From assembly GCA_038321235.1 (NCBI GenBank), contig JBBQEU010000003.1:1-64000 (forward strand): a stretch of DNA of 64,000 nucleotides, written 5' to 3'. Position 1 is the first letter of the stretch. The number at the start of each line of letters is the position of its first letter. The translations under genes and the position numbers were made by a program. The DNA comes from Sva-07 sp038321235 (lineage in GTDB: Bacteria; Actinomycetota; Acidimicrobiia; Acidimicrobiales; Ilumatobacteraceae). Positions 31,952 through 40,296 of the stretch are shown here, piece after piece. Under the pieces are notes generated by a model. It ran no database searches and was not told the origin of the DNA. It saw nothing but the letters and a program-made list of their open reading frames with translations.

Positions 31952-32871
31952 CCCGCATCGTCACTGTCGCCGGAGCGCAGCTCGGCCCGGTCCAACTCGC
32001 CGACGACCGAGCCGACGTGGTCGAGCGCATGATCGTGCTGTTGCAGGAGGCGGCGAGTCAGGGCAGTGACCTCGTCGTGTTCCCCGAGCTGGCGCTCACC
32101 ACGTTCTTTCCGCGCTGGTTCGTCGACGACATCACCACCGTCGACCACTTCTACGAACGCGTGCTGCCGAGTGAGGCAACGCAGCCGCTGTTCGACGAAG
32201 CGAAGCGCCTGGAGATCGGCTTCAGCCTCGGCTACGCGCTGCTCGACGAATCGTTCGACGGCCCGATGCATCGCTGGAACGTCCAGACGTTGGTCGAGCG
32301 CGACGGACGCATCGTCGCCACGTTCAAGAAGGTCCACATCCCGGGCCATGCCGGCAACGAACCGGACCGGCCGTTCCAGCACGCCGAGCGGTACTACTTC
32401 GAGCCGTCGCCCGATGGGTTCGGGGTGTGGGACGCGTTCGGCGGACGGGTCGGGATGATGATCTGCAACGACCGGCGCTGGCCCGAGTCGTACCGGCTGA
32501 TGGGGTTGCAAGGCGTGGAGTTGATCCTGTGCGGCTACAACACGCCGCTGCACTATGCGCCCGACCCGACGCAGGACCCGTTGCAAGGGTTCCACAACGG
32601 GCTGGTGATGTCATCGGGGGCGTACCAGAACGGCACGTTCGTGGTCGGCGTGGCCAAGGGCGGCGTCGAAGAGGGCGTCGACTCGCTCGCCGAGTCGTCG
32701 ATCTTCGCTCCGTCCGGTGAGTTGCTGGCCAAGGCCGCCACGAACGGCGACGAGGTGATCGTGGCCGAATGCGATCTCGACTGGTGCAAGCAGTACACCG
32801 CCACGTTGTTCGACTTCGCGAAGTACCGCCGACCCGAGCTGTATGGCCCGATCACCGAACCGCACGACTGA
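31948..32871 (+). CDS. Carbon-nitrogen hydrolase, N-carbamoyl-D-amino acid hydrolase-like
   Basis: A 307-residue nitrilase-superfamily enzyme. The catalytic triad is visible: Glu in VVFPELALTTFF, Lys in ATFKKVHIPG, and Cys in MICNDRRWPESYRLMG. The Cys block and VELILCGYNTP match D-carbamoylases, which hydrolyse N-carbamoyl-D-amino acids to D-amino acids, CO2 and ammonia. Length (about 304) also fits. It starts within the stop of the FtsK gene (ATGA) and could be its cotranscribed neighbour by read-through. No hydantoinase gene is present, so the physiological substrate is unproven. Confidence 0.85.
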   Translation: MTRIVTVAGAQLGPVQLADDRADVVERMIVLLQEAASQGSDLVVFPELALTTFFPRWFVDDITTVDHFYERVLPSEATQPLFDEAKRLEIGFSLGYALLDESFDGPMHRWNVQTLVERDGRIVATFKKVHIPGHAGNEPDRPFQHAERYYFEPSPDGFGVWDAFGGRVGMMICNDRRWPESYRLMGLQGVELILCGYNTPLHYAPDPTQDPLQGFHNGLVMSSGAYQNGTFVVGVAKGGVEEGVDSLAESSIFAPSGELLAKAATNGDEVIVAECDLDWCKQYTATLFDFAKYRRPELYGPITEPHD

Positions 32872-32908
32872 AGCCTGCCCTGCCTGCGGTGGCGAGTACG
32901 GCGGCGCG

Positions 32909-32914
32909 TACGGT
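32909..32914 (+). promoter_or_regulatory. Leaderless -10 box TACGGT
   Basis: TACGGT with a 7-nt spacer precedes GTG 32922 and fixes the Fur-family start. Confidence 0.5.
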
Positions 32915-32921
32915 GGACGGC

Positions 32922-33356
32922 GTGACCAGCCCGGCGTTCGACGAAGCACTCGAGCGGGTGCGCGCCGGGGGAGGACGCCTCACCCGGGCGCGACGCACGC
33001 TGCTCGACGACCTGTCGGCCACGAGCGGGCGGGTGACTGCCGAGGAACTCGCCGAGCGGCACGACGACATCGATCTCGCCACCGTGTACCGGTCGCTGTC
33101 GCACTTCGAGGAGGTCGGTGTGATCGAACACGTCCACCTCGGCCACGGCCCTGCGGCCTATCGATGGGCTGGCACACCTACGATCGCCGCGGTGTGCGAC
33201 GGTTGCGGCGCCGTCACCGACATCCCATCTGACGAACTCGATGCGCTCGCCGAACGTCTCGAGCACCGGTATGGCCTGCATCTGGAACTCGGCCACTTCG
33301 CCCTCTCCGTCCGCTGCCCCGCCTGCATAACATCAGGGGTCAGACCCGCGTTGTAA
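32922..33356 (+). CDS. Fur-family metalloregulator
   Basis: A 144-residue protein. The winged helix is GRVTAEELAERHDDIDLATVYRSLSHFEEVGVIEHVH, with the DLATVYRSL recognition helix typical of Fur, Zur and PerR. A CXXC pair (CDGCG) and a second pair (CPAC) near the C-terminus make the structural zinc site; His residues in LHLELGHFAL add ligands. The metal sensed cannot be told. The last nine codons (ITSGVRPAL and TAA) lie inside the palindromic repeat at 33327-33389, so the native C-terminus has probably been rewritten by that repeat. Confidence 0.87.
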   Translation: MTSPAFDEALERVRAGGGRLTRARRTLLDDLSATSGRVTAEELAERHDDIDLATVYRSLSHFEEVGVIEHVHLGHGPAAYRWAGTPTIAAVCDGCGAVTDIPSDELDALAERLEHRYGLHLELGHFALSVRCPACITSGVRPAL

Positions 33357-33389
33357 TGATTACATCGCGGGTCTGACCCCTGATGTAAT
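33327..33389. repeat. 63-bp near-perfect palindrome, repeat family B copy 1
   Basis: Two 31-nt units face each other around one base: 33327-33357 and 33359-33389, matching at 29 of 31 positions as inverse complements. Each unit is itself a palindrome, of the form ATTACATC...GGGTCtgACCC...GATGTAAT. The left unit overlaps the 3' end of the Fur-family gene and supplies its stop. A second copy pair lies at 49073-49142. Confidence 0.9.
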
Positions 33390-33446
33390 CCGGCGTTCAC
33401 GGGGTGGGGCTTTCGGTCGGCGCCCGGCTTTGACAAACTGTAAAGC

Positions 33447-36086
33447 GTGACCGAACTCGCTGACGCACCCGCCACCTCTGCAGCAGGCGATGACCCTCGC
33501 ATCGCGTTCGAGGTGAACGGAACGCCGGTGACCGTGCGGGGCTCGCATCCGCACCTGCTCGCCGCGCTGCGCGAGGAACTCGACATCACCTCGCCGAAGG
33601 ACGGCTGTTCGCCGTCGGGACAGTGCGGGTGTTGCACGGTGTTCGTGGACGGCAAGGCCACGGTCGCCTGTCAGTACGACCTCGCGAAGGTCGAAGGCAA
33701 GTCGGTGGTCACGCTCGAAGGTGTCGACGAAGCCGAACGCCAGACGTTCGCCGACGCGTTCGCCGCGTGCGGTGGACTGCAGTGCGGGTTCTGCATCCCC
33801 GGCATCGTGATGCGCGCCAAGTCGCAGATCGACAAGAAGGGATCGTCGCTCACCCGACAGGGGATGGCGCCGCATCTCGGCGCGCATCTGTGCCGATGCA
33901 CCGGGTACGTGAAAATCCTCGACGCAATCGAAGCGGTCGCGCAGGGCGTCGTGTGCACGCCGGCGCTGTCGGCCGAGATCGGCGGTGGGGGGGCGAAGTA
34001 CGAGGCGGCACAGCTCACGCTCGGCGACCGCGGCTACATCGACGACATCCGCATCCCCGGAATGCTCCATGCGGCACTGCATCTCACCGACCACGCCCGC
34101 GCCGACGTCGTTGCCATCGACACCGCCGCAGCGCTCGCCGCACCAGGGGTCGAGGCGGTGTTCACCGCCGACGATCTCCCCGGCGAGTTGCGCGTCGGGC
34201 TGATCCACAAGGACTGGCCGGTGCTGATCCCCGTCGGCGGCCGCACGTCGTACGCCGGCGACGTGATCGCCGTCGTCGTTGCCGACACCCGCGACCACGC
34301 TCGGGCCGCCGCCGAACTGGTCGAGGTGACCTACGACGTGTTCACGCCGAACACCAATGCCCGAGCCGCGCTCGCGGACACGGCGCCGTTGTCGGTGTGG
34401 GGCACCGAGTCGAACGTGCTGTCGACCAGTGCGTACATCCGTGGCGACGAGTTCGACTCGGCGTTCACGGCGAGCGCGTTCACCGTGCACGAGACGTTCC
34501 ACACGCAACGCATCGAGCACGCGTTCCTCGAACCCGAGTCGACCGTCGCGGTACCGACCGACGGCGAAGACGGCCGCACGTTGCACGTGTATTCCGGTGG
34601 CCAGGGCGTGTGGGACGACCGTAACGACATCGCCGCCGTGCTCGATGTCGACCAGGCGCGGGTCACCGTCGAGCTGGTGTCGAACGGTGGGGCGTTCGGT
34701 GGCAAGGAAGACATGAGCAACCAGGCGCAGACAGCACTGGCGGCGTGGAAGCTCGGCGTGCCGGTGAAGTGCACGCTGTCGCGTGAGGAGAGCTTGCGGA
34801 TGCATGCCAAGCGACATCCGATCGAGCTCGAGTATTGGGCCGGCTGCGACCCCGAAGGGCGTCTCACCGCGCTGAAGGTGCGCGGCATCGGCGACTCCGG
34901 TGCGTATGCGAGCGTCGGGATGAAGGTGTTGGAACGCGCTGCCGGGCACGCCTGCGGGCCGTATCGGTGGCAGGCGCTCGACATCGAGACGATCGCCGTT
35001 CGCACCAACAATCTGGTGTGCGGAGCGTTCCGTGGCTTCGGCGCCAACCAGGCACAGTTCGCGATGGAAGGTGTGCTCGACCGGTTGGCCGAGCAGGTCG
35101 GCATCTCCGGCTGGGAGATCCGCAAGCGCAACGTGATCCGCCCCGGCGACGAGTGGGGACCTGGCCAGATCATGGACGACGGCGCCGGCGGAGCGGAGGC
35201 CTGCCTCGACCAGATCCGTCCCGCCTACGAGGCCGCGGTCGCGTCGGGCAAGGCGGTCGGTCTCGGGCTCGGATTGAAGAACTCGGGGCTCGGCAACGGA
35301 TTCCGTGAGGTGTCGAAAGCGGTCGTTCGGTTCGTTCCTGCCATCGGCGAAGCGCCTGGCCGGATCGAGGTGCGCCACGGCTGGACCGAGATGGGCCAGG
35401 GAGTCCACACCGTCGCGTTGCAGGTGGCCGCGCAGGAGTTGGGGGTCGACCCGGAGCGCATCGATGTGATCGTCGACACGACACGCGAACTCGGCTTCGG
35501 CCAGACCACCGGATCGCGCGGCACGTTGATGGTGGCGGGCTCGGTCAGCTCGGCCGCAGCTGCGGCGCTCGCCAGCGGGTGTGATGTCGACGTCGACTAC
35601 GAGGGCGAGTACGTCGTCGACTGGACGCAGAAGCTCGGCGACCCCGGTGTCGCCAACCCGACGATCCACGCCGTGTTCAGCTTCGCGGCGCAGATGGTGA
35701 TCGCCGACCCGGAGACCGGCGACATCGAGAAGGTCGTCGCGGTCCACGACGTCGGCAAGGCGGTCAACCCCACGCTGGTCGAGGGTCAGGTCGAGGGTTC
35801 GGTGCACATGGGCCTCGGCTACGCGCTGACCGAGGACTTCCCGACCGACCCGGAGACGGGCTTTCCGACCAACATGACGCTGCGGTCGCTCGGCATCCTG
35901 CGCGCCAAGGACGTGCCCGAGATCGAGGTGCAGTTGGTCGAGGTGCCCCAGCCTCGCTCGCCGTTCGGGATCAAAGGTGTCGGCGAGATCGGCCTCGTGC
36001 CCACCGCGCCGGCAGTCGCTGCAGCCCTCCACGCAGCCGACGGCCAGTGGCGCAACACGCTCCCCATGCGCCGCCCCACCCCCTGA
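33447..36086 (+). CDS. Single-chain 2Fe-2S/molybdopterin hydroxylase (xanthine dehydrogenase family)
   Basis: An 879-residue fusion. Residues about 18-95 are a plant-type ferredoxin (CSPSGQCGCCTV plus a later Cys). About 105-165 is the helical second 2Fe-2S domain (LQCGFCIPG...LCRCTGY). From about 185 on are the aldehyde-oxidase/xanthine-dehydrogenase molybdopterin domains: NGGAFGGKED, GAFRGFGANQ, WTEMGQG, and GIKGVGEIGL with the active-site Glu. This single-chain layout without the FAD subunit resembles the selenium-dependent xanthine dehydrogenase group. No FAD-subunit or cofactor-assembly gene adjoins it. GTG 33447 is chosen; an AT-rich stretch with TTTGACA and TGTAAAG (33429-33445) precedes it. 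The purine or aldehyde substrate is unknown. Confidence 0.85.
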   Translation: MTELADAPATSAAGDDPRIAFEVNGTPVTVRGSHPHLLAALREELDITSPKDGCSPSGQCGCCTVFVDGKATVACQYDLAKVEGKSVVTLEGVDEAERQTFADAFAACGGLQCGFCIPGIVMRAKSQIDKKGSSLTRQGMAPHLGAHLCRCTGYVKILDAIEAVAQGVVCTPALSAEIGGGGAKYEAAQLTLGDRGYIDDIRIPGMLHAALHLTDHARADVVAIDTAAALAAPGVEAVFTADDLPGELRVGLIHKDWPVLIPVGGRTSYAGDVIAVVVADTRDHARAAAELVEVTYDVFTPNTNARAALADTAPLSVWGTESNVLSTSAYIRGDEFDSAFTASAFTVHETFHTQRIEHAFLEPESTVAVPTDGEDGRTLHVYSGGQGVWDDRNDIAAVLDVDQARVTVELVSNGGAFGGKEDMSNQAQTALAAWKLGVPVKCTLSREESLRMHAKRHPIELEYWAGCDPEGRLTALKVRGIGDSGAYASVGMKVLERAAGHACGPYRWQALDIETIAVRTNNLVCGAFRGFGANQAQFAMEGVLDRLAEQVGISGWEIRKRNVIRPGDEWGPGQIMDDGAGGAEACLDQIRPAYEAAVASGKAVGLGLGLKNSGLGNGFREVSKAVVRFVPAIGEAPGRIEVRHGWTEMGQGVHTVALQVAAQELGVDPERIDVIVDTTRELGFGQTTGSRGTLMVAGSVSSAAAAALASGCDVDVDYEGEYVVDWTQKLGDPGVANPTIHAVFSFAAQMVIADPETGDIEKVVAVHDVGKAVNPTLVEGQVEGSVHMGLGYALTEDFPTDPETGFPTNMTLRSLGILRAKDVPEIEVQLVEVPQPRSPFGIKGVGEIGLVPTAPAVAAALHAADGQWRNTLPMRRPTP

Positions 36087-36093
36087 AAAACCC

Positions 36094-36149
36094 ACGTTTG
36101 CGTGAGGATCTGGGTGGCCCGGCCCACCCGGAATGCAGCACGAACGTGT
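36094..36149. repeat. 56-bp imperfect palindrome, repeat family C copy 1
   Basis: It begins CACGTTTGCGTG and ends CACGAACGTG, with an inner stem GGGTGG/CCACCC. It lies 7 nt after the hydroxylase stop. Related copies lie at 38386-38440 and 63289-63344. Confidence 0.8.
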
Positions 36150-36164
36150 TGAAGGGCGGTGCGT

Positions 36165-36635
36165 TCAGGTGGGAGTAGTGGGCTGGTCGCCGAGGAGGAA
36201 CCTCGGGCCCGCGCCGCGTTCAGCGGCTACGTCCGCTGGGTTGTACAACGCACACGTGTCGAGGCTGAGGCAACCGCAACCGATGCAGCCATCCAGCTTC
36301 TGCTTCATCGCTTCGAGCAGGGCGATGCGTTCGTCGAGGATCGGTTGCCACGATGCCGCCAGCTTCCCCCAGTCGCGCCGGTTCGGTGTCCGGCCGTTCG
36401 GCAGCGAATCCAGTGCCGTCCGGATCTCGTCGAGGCTCAGCCCGACGCGCTGGGCCACCTTGATGAACCCGACCCGCCTCAGCACGTCAGCGTGATACCG
36501 ACGATGCCCCGCATCGGTGCGATCGCTCCTGATCAGCCCGTTGGCCTCGTAGAACCGGAGCGCGGAGGTGGCGACACCGGCACGGGCAGCGATCTCTCCG
36601 ACAGAAAACGTCCGGATGCTCTTGACTTCAACCAT
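36165..36635 (-). CDS. soxR: Redox-sensitive MerR-family regulator SoxR
   Basis: A 156-residue protein (E. coli SoxR has 154). The MerR winged helix is FSVGEIAARAGVATSALRFY (about 8-27) followed by RRYHADVLRRV. The 2Fe-2S cluster site CIGCGCLSLDTC (about 123-134) matches the SoxR four-Cys pattern CX2CXCX5C. SoxR senses redox-cycling compounds by cluster oxidation and then activates promoters with a 19-bp spacer. Exactly such a promoter lies in the gap to the divergent Rieske gene, and the operator covers this gene's own start codon. ATG 36635 is chosen to match SoxR length; upstream in-frame codons run through the Rieske gene. Confidence 0.92.
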   Translation of the reverse strand: MVEVKSIRTFSVGEIAARAGVATSALRFYEANGLIRSDRTDAGHRRYHADVLRRVGFIKVAQRVGLSLDEIRTALDSLPNGRTPNRRDWGKLAASWQPILDERIALLEAMKQKLDGCIGCGCLSLDTCALYNPADVAAERGAGPRFLLGDQPTTPT

Positions 36636-36652
36636 TGTTGAAGTTTTACGGT
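36622..36652 (+). promoter_or_regulatory. SoxR-type promoter: TTGACT, 19-bp spacer with palindromic operator, TACGGT
   Basis: The -35 TTGACT is at 36622-36627 and the -10 TACGGT at 36647-36652, separated by 19 bp, the elongated spacing typical of MerR/SoxR-activated promoters. Inside lies the operator ACTTCAAC-N4-GTTGAAGT (36625-36644), with perfect 8-bp arms. It directs transcription of the Rieske gene at 36661. Confidence 0.8.
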
Positions 36653-36660
36653 ATGGCGCC

Positions 36661-38358
36661 ATGAGCGCAACCCCAAACGCAACCACCGCTGCACCCCCCT
36701 CCGCACCGTCCGCTGCACCCCCCGACCCGAGCCACGACACCGGGCTCCTGGCAGCCGACATTCCCATCGGTGCCATGCGGATGCTCAAGGTCGATGGACA
36801 TCGGATCTGCCTGGTCCGGACCGCCGACGGGTTCCATGCGGTCGACCACGCCTGCCCGCACGAGGGCTACGGGTTGACCCAGGGCGAGCTCGACGGCGAC
36901 CTCCTCACATGCGCCTGGCACAACTGGAAGTTCCGGGTGACCGACGGCGCATGTGTGCAAGGGGAGGAGGGTGTCCAGAGCCATCCCGTCGACGTGACCG
37001 CCGCCGGCAACGTGCGGGTGACCGTCACCCGTAGCGATCCGGAACTCCGACGCCCCCGACTGATCACCAGCCTGCGCAGCGGGATCGAGAACCAGTACAC
37101 CGGCCAGGTCGCCCGCGATGTCGTGCGACTCCTGAAGGCGAGCTCCGACCCGGGCCAGCTGATCTGGGAGGCGATCGCCTACGGCGCTCCTCGCGCCGAG
37201 TTCGGTTGGGGCCACTCGGTGGCCTCGGCGACCGACTGCCTCGCAATGGTCGACCTGTACGCGGGTGACCAGCGGGCGTTGCCGATCGTGCAGGGCCTCA
37301 TGGGGATTGCCGAGAGCGAGCGCGGTCGCCATGTGAACGCTCTGCCCGACCCGGCGGATCCGAAGAGCGCCTCCGAGGACGCCTTTCGGGCAGCCGTCGA
37401 AACGGAGCAGCTGGTAGAGGCCCAGGCGTACGTGCTCGCGGCGATCGAACGCGGTGATGGCCCACGCGATCTCCGGCCCTGGTTCAGTGCGGTCGTGTCC
37501 GACCACCACCTCTCGTACGGGCACGGGGCGATCTACTCGCAGAAGGCATTCGAACTCCTGGACATGATCGGCTGGGATCGTGCGGCGACGGTGCTCCCGC
37601 ACCTGGTGCCGACGCTCGTGTTCGGCACTCGCGAGGACAAGCTCCCGTACATGCGGCCGTTCACGAAGGCACTGGGCGCGACCGACCTCGCGTCGCTGGC
37701 GGATGTGCACGTCGACATCTCCTGGCACGACGACGGGCGACTTCTCGGTGCGCTGCTCGGCGACGACCGAGCGGGCTTGGTCGATGCGGTCGCAACGGCG
37801 CTGCGAAGCGGCGCCGGGATCGACGGCGTGCTCGACGTAGTGGTGCAGGCGGTCAGCGAACGCATGCTTCGCTACGACACCAGCGGTGAGTTCGACTTCG
37901 CCGACGACTTCGGCTGGCTCGACATCACCCATGGTCTGACCTATGCGAATGCCGTTCGTTGGCATTGCCGCCAGGCCATCGACCATGGCGGCGGCGTCAC
38001 GGCCGACCTGGTTCGGCTCACGCTGTTCACGGCGTTCCTCGCGCAGTGGACCGGTCGCCACGAGTGGCACACGTCGGTTGGCGAGCGCGAGGAGGTCCAC
38101 CCACTGGCCCCCGACCTCGCGACCTACGGCGAGGAACTGCAGCGGCAATCGCTCCTCGACGGCACCTCGGCGTTCATCGTGCATGCCCACGCCGTCAAGA
38201 CCAGTCGGGCGGCATCGATCGAGGCCGCCCGCGCAGGGTCGTCGCTGCCGCTGGATGCCGCCGCTCGATTCCTCGCCGCACCCAAGTTGGAGCGTTTCGT
38301 TGCAGCGACGGTCGAACGGTCGATCGACTTCCTCAACGGCCGAACGCAGCGCGACTGA
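36661..38358 (+). CDS. Rieske 2Fe-2S protein with a large helical C-terminal domain, likely SoxR target
   Basis: A 565-residue protein. The N-terminal part (about 35-135) is a nitrite-reductase-small-subunit-type Rieske domain: CPHEGYGL and CAWHNWKF give the CXH...CXXH ligands. The remaining about 430 residues are mainly helical with conserved-looking His clusters (SDHHLSYGHGAIYSQKAFEL, then WHCRQAIDHGG). I do not recognise the family; a weak resemblance to questin-oxidase-like (DUF4243) proteins is possible. The first about 25 residues are Pro/Ala-rich linker. The gene follows a SoxR-type promoter and ATG 36661 is 8 nt after its -10. It is a candidate redox or detoxifying enzyme induced by SoxR. 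Confidence 0.65.
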   Translation: MSATPNATTAAPPSAPSAAPPDPSHDTGLLAADIPIGAMRMLKVDGHRICLVRTADGFHAVDHACPHEGYGLTQGELDGDLLTCAWHNWKFRVTDGACVQGEEGVQSHPVDVTAAGNVRVTVTRSDPELRRPRLITSLRSGIENQYTGQVARDVVRLLKASSDPGQLIWEAIAYGAPRAEFGWGHSVASATDCLAMVDLYAGDQRALPIVQGLMGIAESERGRHVNALPDPADPKSASEDAFRAAVETEQLVEAQAYVLAAIERGDGPRDLRPWFSAVVSDHHLSYGHGAIYSQKAFELLDMIGWDRAATVLPHLVPTLVFGTREDKLPYMRPFTKALGATDLASLADVHVDISWHDDGRLLGALLGDDRAGLVDAVATALRSGAGIDGVLDVVVQAVSERMLRYDTSGEFDFADDFGWLDITHGLTYANAVRWHCRQAIDHGGGVTADLVRLTLFTAFLAQWTGRHEWHTSVGEREEVHPLAPDLATYGEELQRQSLLDGTSAFIVHAHAVKTSRAASIEAARAGSSLPLDAAARFLAAPKLERFVAATVERSIDFLNGRTQRD

Positions 38359-38385
38359 TCAGTCGTCGTTCGGTTCTGCCCCGTT

Positions 38386-38440
38386 CACGTTTGCGTTGCA
38401 TCCCCGGCGAGCCGCCCCACCGAGAATCCAGCACGAATGG
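38386..38440. repeat. Repeat family C copy 2 (degenerate)
   Basis: It starts CACGTTTGCG and ends near CACGAATGGGG. Inner blocks TGCATCCCCGG and CCACCGAGAATCCAGCACGAA match copy 1 and copy 3 with several changes. It lies 28 nt after the Rieske gene stop. Confidence 0.6.
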
Positions 38441-38487
38441 GGTGGTTCGGTGCGTGATCAGCGGGCGCCATCGGCGATGCTGTTCGG

Positions 38488-39813
38488 ATGACGGACACCG
38501 CTGAACGCCCCGCACCGACCAGCAACGACGTCGTCGACGAAGTGCGCGCCTGGCTCGAGGAGAACTGGGATCCCGACCTCACGGTCGCGCAGTGGTGGGA
38601 ACGCCTCGGCCTCGCCGGCTGGTCTGCACCCACGCTGCCCGAGAACGCCTATGGCCGCGGCCTGTCACGCGGTGACGCCGTACTCGCAGCGAACACGATC
38701 GCCGAGTTCGGAGCGCTGGGTGCACCGGGCGGCCTCGGCCTGTTGCTCGCTGCCCCGACGATCGCCACCCACGGCACCCCCGAGCAGATCGAACGGTACG
38801 TCCGCGACATCGTCACCGGCCAGCAAGCGTGGTGTCAGCTCTTCAGCGAGCCGGGTGCCGGCTCGGACCTTGCCGGTTTGCAGGCCAAGGCGATGCTCGA
38901 CGGCGAGGAGTACATCGTCAACGGCCAGAAGGTGTGGACCTCGGGCGGCCACTACGCCGATCTCGGCATGTTGATCGCCCGTACCAACTCCGACGTGCCC
39001 AAGCACCAGGGCATCACCTACTTCGCCCTCGACATGCACCAAGAGGGCGTCGACGTGCGTCCATTGCGTGAGCTCACCGGGCGGGCGCTGTTCAACGAGG
39101 TGTTCATGACCGACGCCCGCGTGCCGGCCGACGCGATGATCGGCGGACTCAACAACGGCTGGGCAGTGGCGAACACCACGCTCGCTCACGAGCGTGCCGG
39201 TCTCGGCGCAGGCGGCGGCAGCAGCTCGGCGAGCGCCGCGATCCCGGGCACGGTCGGCGGCCAGCTCGGCACGCGTGCAGGCGACTACGTGCGGTCACCC
39301 GGCACGCCGTCGACCGGTGGCGGCGGTGCGAACTTCCGCGACACATCCAAGATGATGATCAACCTCGCCCAGGGAGCCGGCGTGGCCAGCGATCCGACGA
39401 TCCGCCAGGATCTCGTCCGGCTGTACACGATGAGCCAGCTCGGCCGGATCAACAACCTGCGGGTGAAGGCGGCCAAGGCCAAGGGCGAGGAGATCGCCGG
39501 GATGGGCAACATCGCCAAGCTGTCGATGAGCGACATGGTGCGTCTCCAGCGCGATCTCGGCCTGCGCATCGTCGGCCCGCAGGGGATGTTGCACGCCTAC
39601 GATTCCGAGAGCCGAAAGGTGCTCGACGAAGCGACCGGCAATCCGTTCCTCGGCTTCGTCACCGAGATGGCACTGTTCGCGCAGGCCCCGCCGATCTACG
39701 GCGGCACCGATCAGGTGCAGAAGAACATCATCGGCGAACGCGTCCTCGGGCTGCCGAAGGAACCGAACCAGGACAAGGTCGTCCCCTTCAGCGAGCTCCC
39801 CAAGAACGCCTGA
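38488..39813 (+). CDS. Acyl-CoA dehydrogenase family protein
   Basis: A 441-residue flavoenzyme. WCQLFSEPGAGSDLAGLQ and VNGQKVWTSG are the two classic ACAD signatures that bind FAD and substrate. QAPPIYGGTDQVQKNIIGER is the C-terminal signature; it lacks an obvious Glu at the usual catalytic place, reading IYGGTDQVQ where many ACADs have YEG. It would introduce an alpha-beta double bond into an acyl-CoA, but the base may differ. A Gly/Ser-rich insertion (about 235-285) is unusual. No electron-transfer flavoprotein gene is adjacent. It is the only gene between two repeats. Confidence 0.83.
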   Translation: MTDTAERPAPTSNDVVDEVRAWLEENWDPDLTVAQWWERLGLAGWSAPTLPENAYGRGLSRGDAVLAANTIAEFGALGAPGGLGLLLAAPTIATHGTPEQIERYVRDIVTGQQAWCQLFSEPGAGSDLAGLQAKAMLDGEEYIVNGQKVWTSGGHYADLGMLIARTNSDVPKHQGITYFALDMHQEGVDVRPLRELTGRALFNEVFMTDARVPADAMIGGLNNGWAVANTTLAHERAGLGAGGGSSSASAAIPGTVGGQLGTRAGDYVRSPGTPSTGGGGANFRDTSKMMINLAQGAGVASDPTIRQDLVRLYTMSQLGRINNLRVKAAKAKGEEIAGMGNIAKLSMSDMVRLQRDLGLRIVGPQGMLHAYDSESRKVLDEATGNPFLGFVTEMALFAQAPPIYGGTDQVQKNIIGERVLGLPKEPNQDKVVPFSELPKNA

Positions 39814-39818
39814 CCGGA

Positions 39819-39853
39819 AATCCGAGGGGGGTTTGGCCCTGACCCCTCGGATT
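39819..39853. terminator. Hairpin AATCCGAGGGG/CCCCTCGGATT between convergent genes
   Basis: Perfect 11-bp arms at 39819-39829 and 39843-39853 with a 13-nt loop. It lies 5 nt after the acyl-CoA dehydrogenase stop and 4 nt before the PPOX stop, so it can terminate both. The inner part ends in TGACCCC, recalling repeat family B. Confidence 0.65.
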
Positions 39854-39857
39854 CATG

Positions 39858-40289
39858 TCAACGGTTGAGCATGCCGTAGGCGTGGGTGGGGTGGAGTTCG
39901 AGGAGCAGGCGGCGGTCGTCGACCATCGCCTGTCGGTACTCGGCCCAGTTGTCGTGCTCGCCGGCCACCGTTCGGTAGTACTCGACCAATGCGTCGACCG
40001 TGGCGTCGCCGGGTGACGAAGCGACCGGCAGCATCGTCACGTCGGCTTCGATCACGACGTAGGCCCAGAAGTCGTCGCGGTTCACGTGCAACGATGTCCG
40101 AGGATCGCGTCGCAGGTTCGCCGTCTTCGCCCGACCATCGGTGACCGAGATGCGGATGATGTCGTCGTCGCCGATGGCGAACGCGATGTTCGATGACTGA
40201 GGCCTGCCATCGGATTTGAGAGCGATCAGCATGCCGTTGCGCTTGTCGCGGGCGAAGTCCAGGGCGTCGGGGAGATCCATGTGGGTCAC
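39858..40289 (-). CDS. PPOX-class F420/FMN-dependent enzyme
   Basis: A 143-residue split-barrel flavoprotein. ARDKRNGMLIALKSDGRPQSS followed by IRISVTDGRAKTANLRRDPR is the core of the pyridoxamine-phosphate-oxidase-like group (TIGR03618-like) that in actinobacteria usually binds F420. The C-terminal HVNRDDFWAYVVIEADV and LLLELHPTHAYG fit. GTG 40289 is chosen because GAGGGC lies 5 nt before it and only 7 nt separate it from the MFS stop. It is probably cotranscribed with the MFS gene. The substrate is unknown. Confidence 0.8.
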   Translation of the reverse strand: MTHMDLPDALDFARDKRNGMLIALKSDGRPQSSNIAFAIGDDDIIRISVTDGRAKTANLRRDPRTSLHVNRDDFWAYVVIEADVTMLPVASSPGDATVDALVEYYRTVAGEHDNWAEYRQAMVDDRRLLLELHPTHAYGMLNR

Positions 40290-40296
40290 AACGCCC

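Noticed and set aside
33430..33435. TTGACA as a -35 box of the hydroxylase gene
   Set aside because: It lies only 11 nt before the GTG start, leaving no room for a -10 and a start; more likely it is part of an operator or chance.
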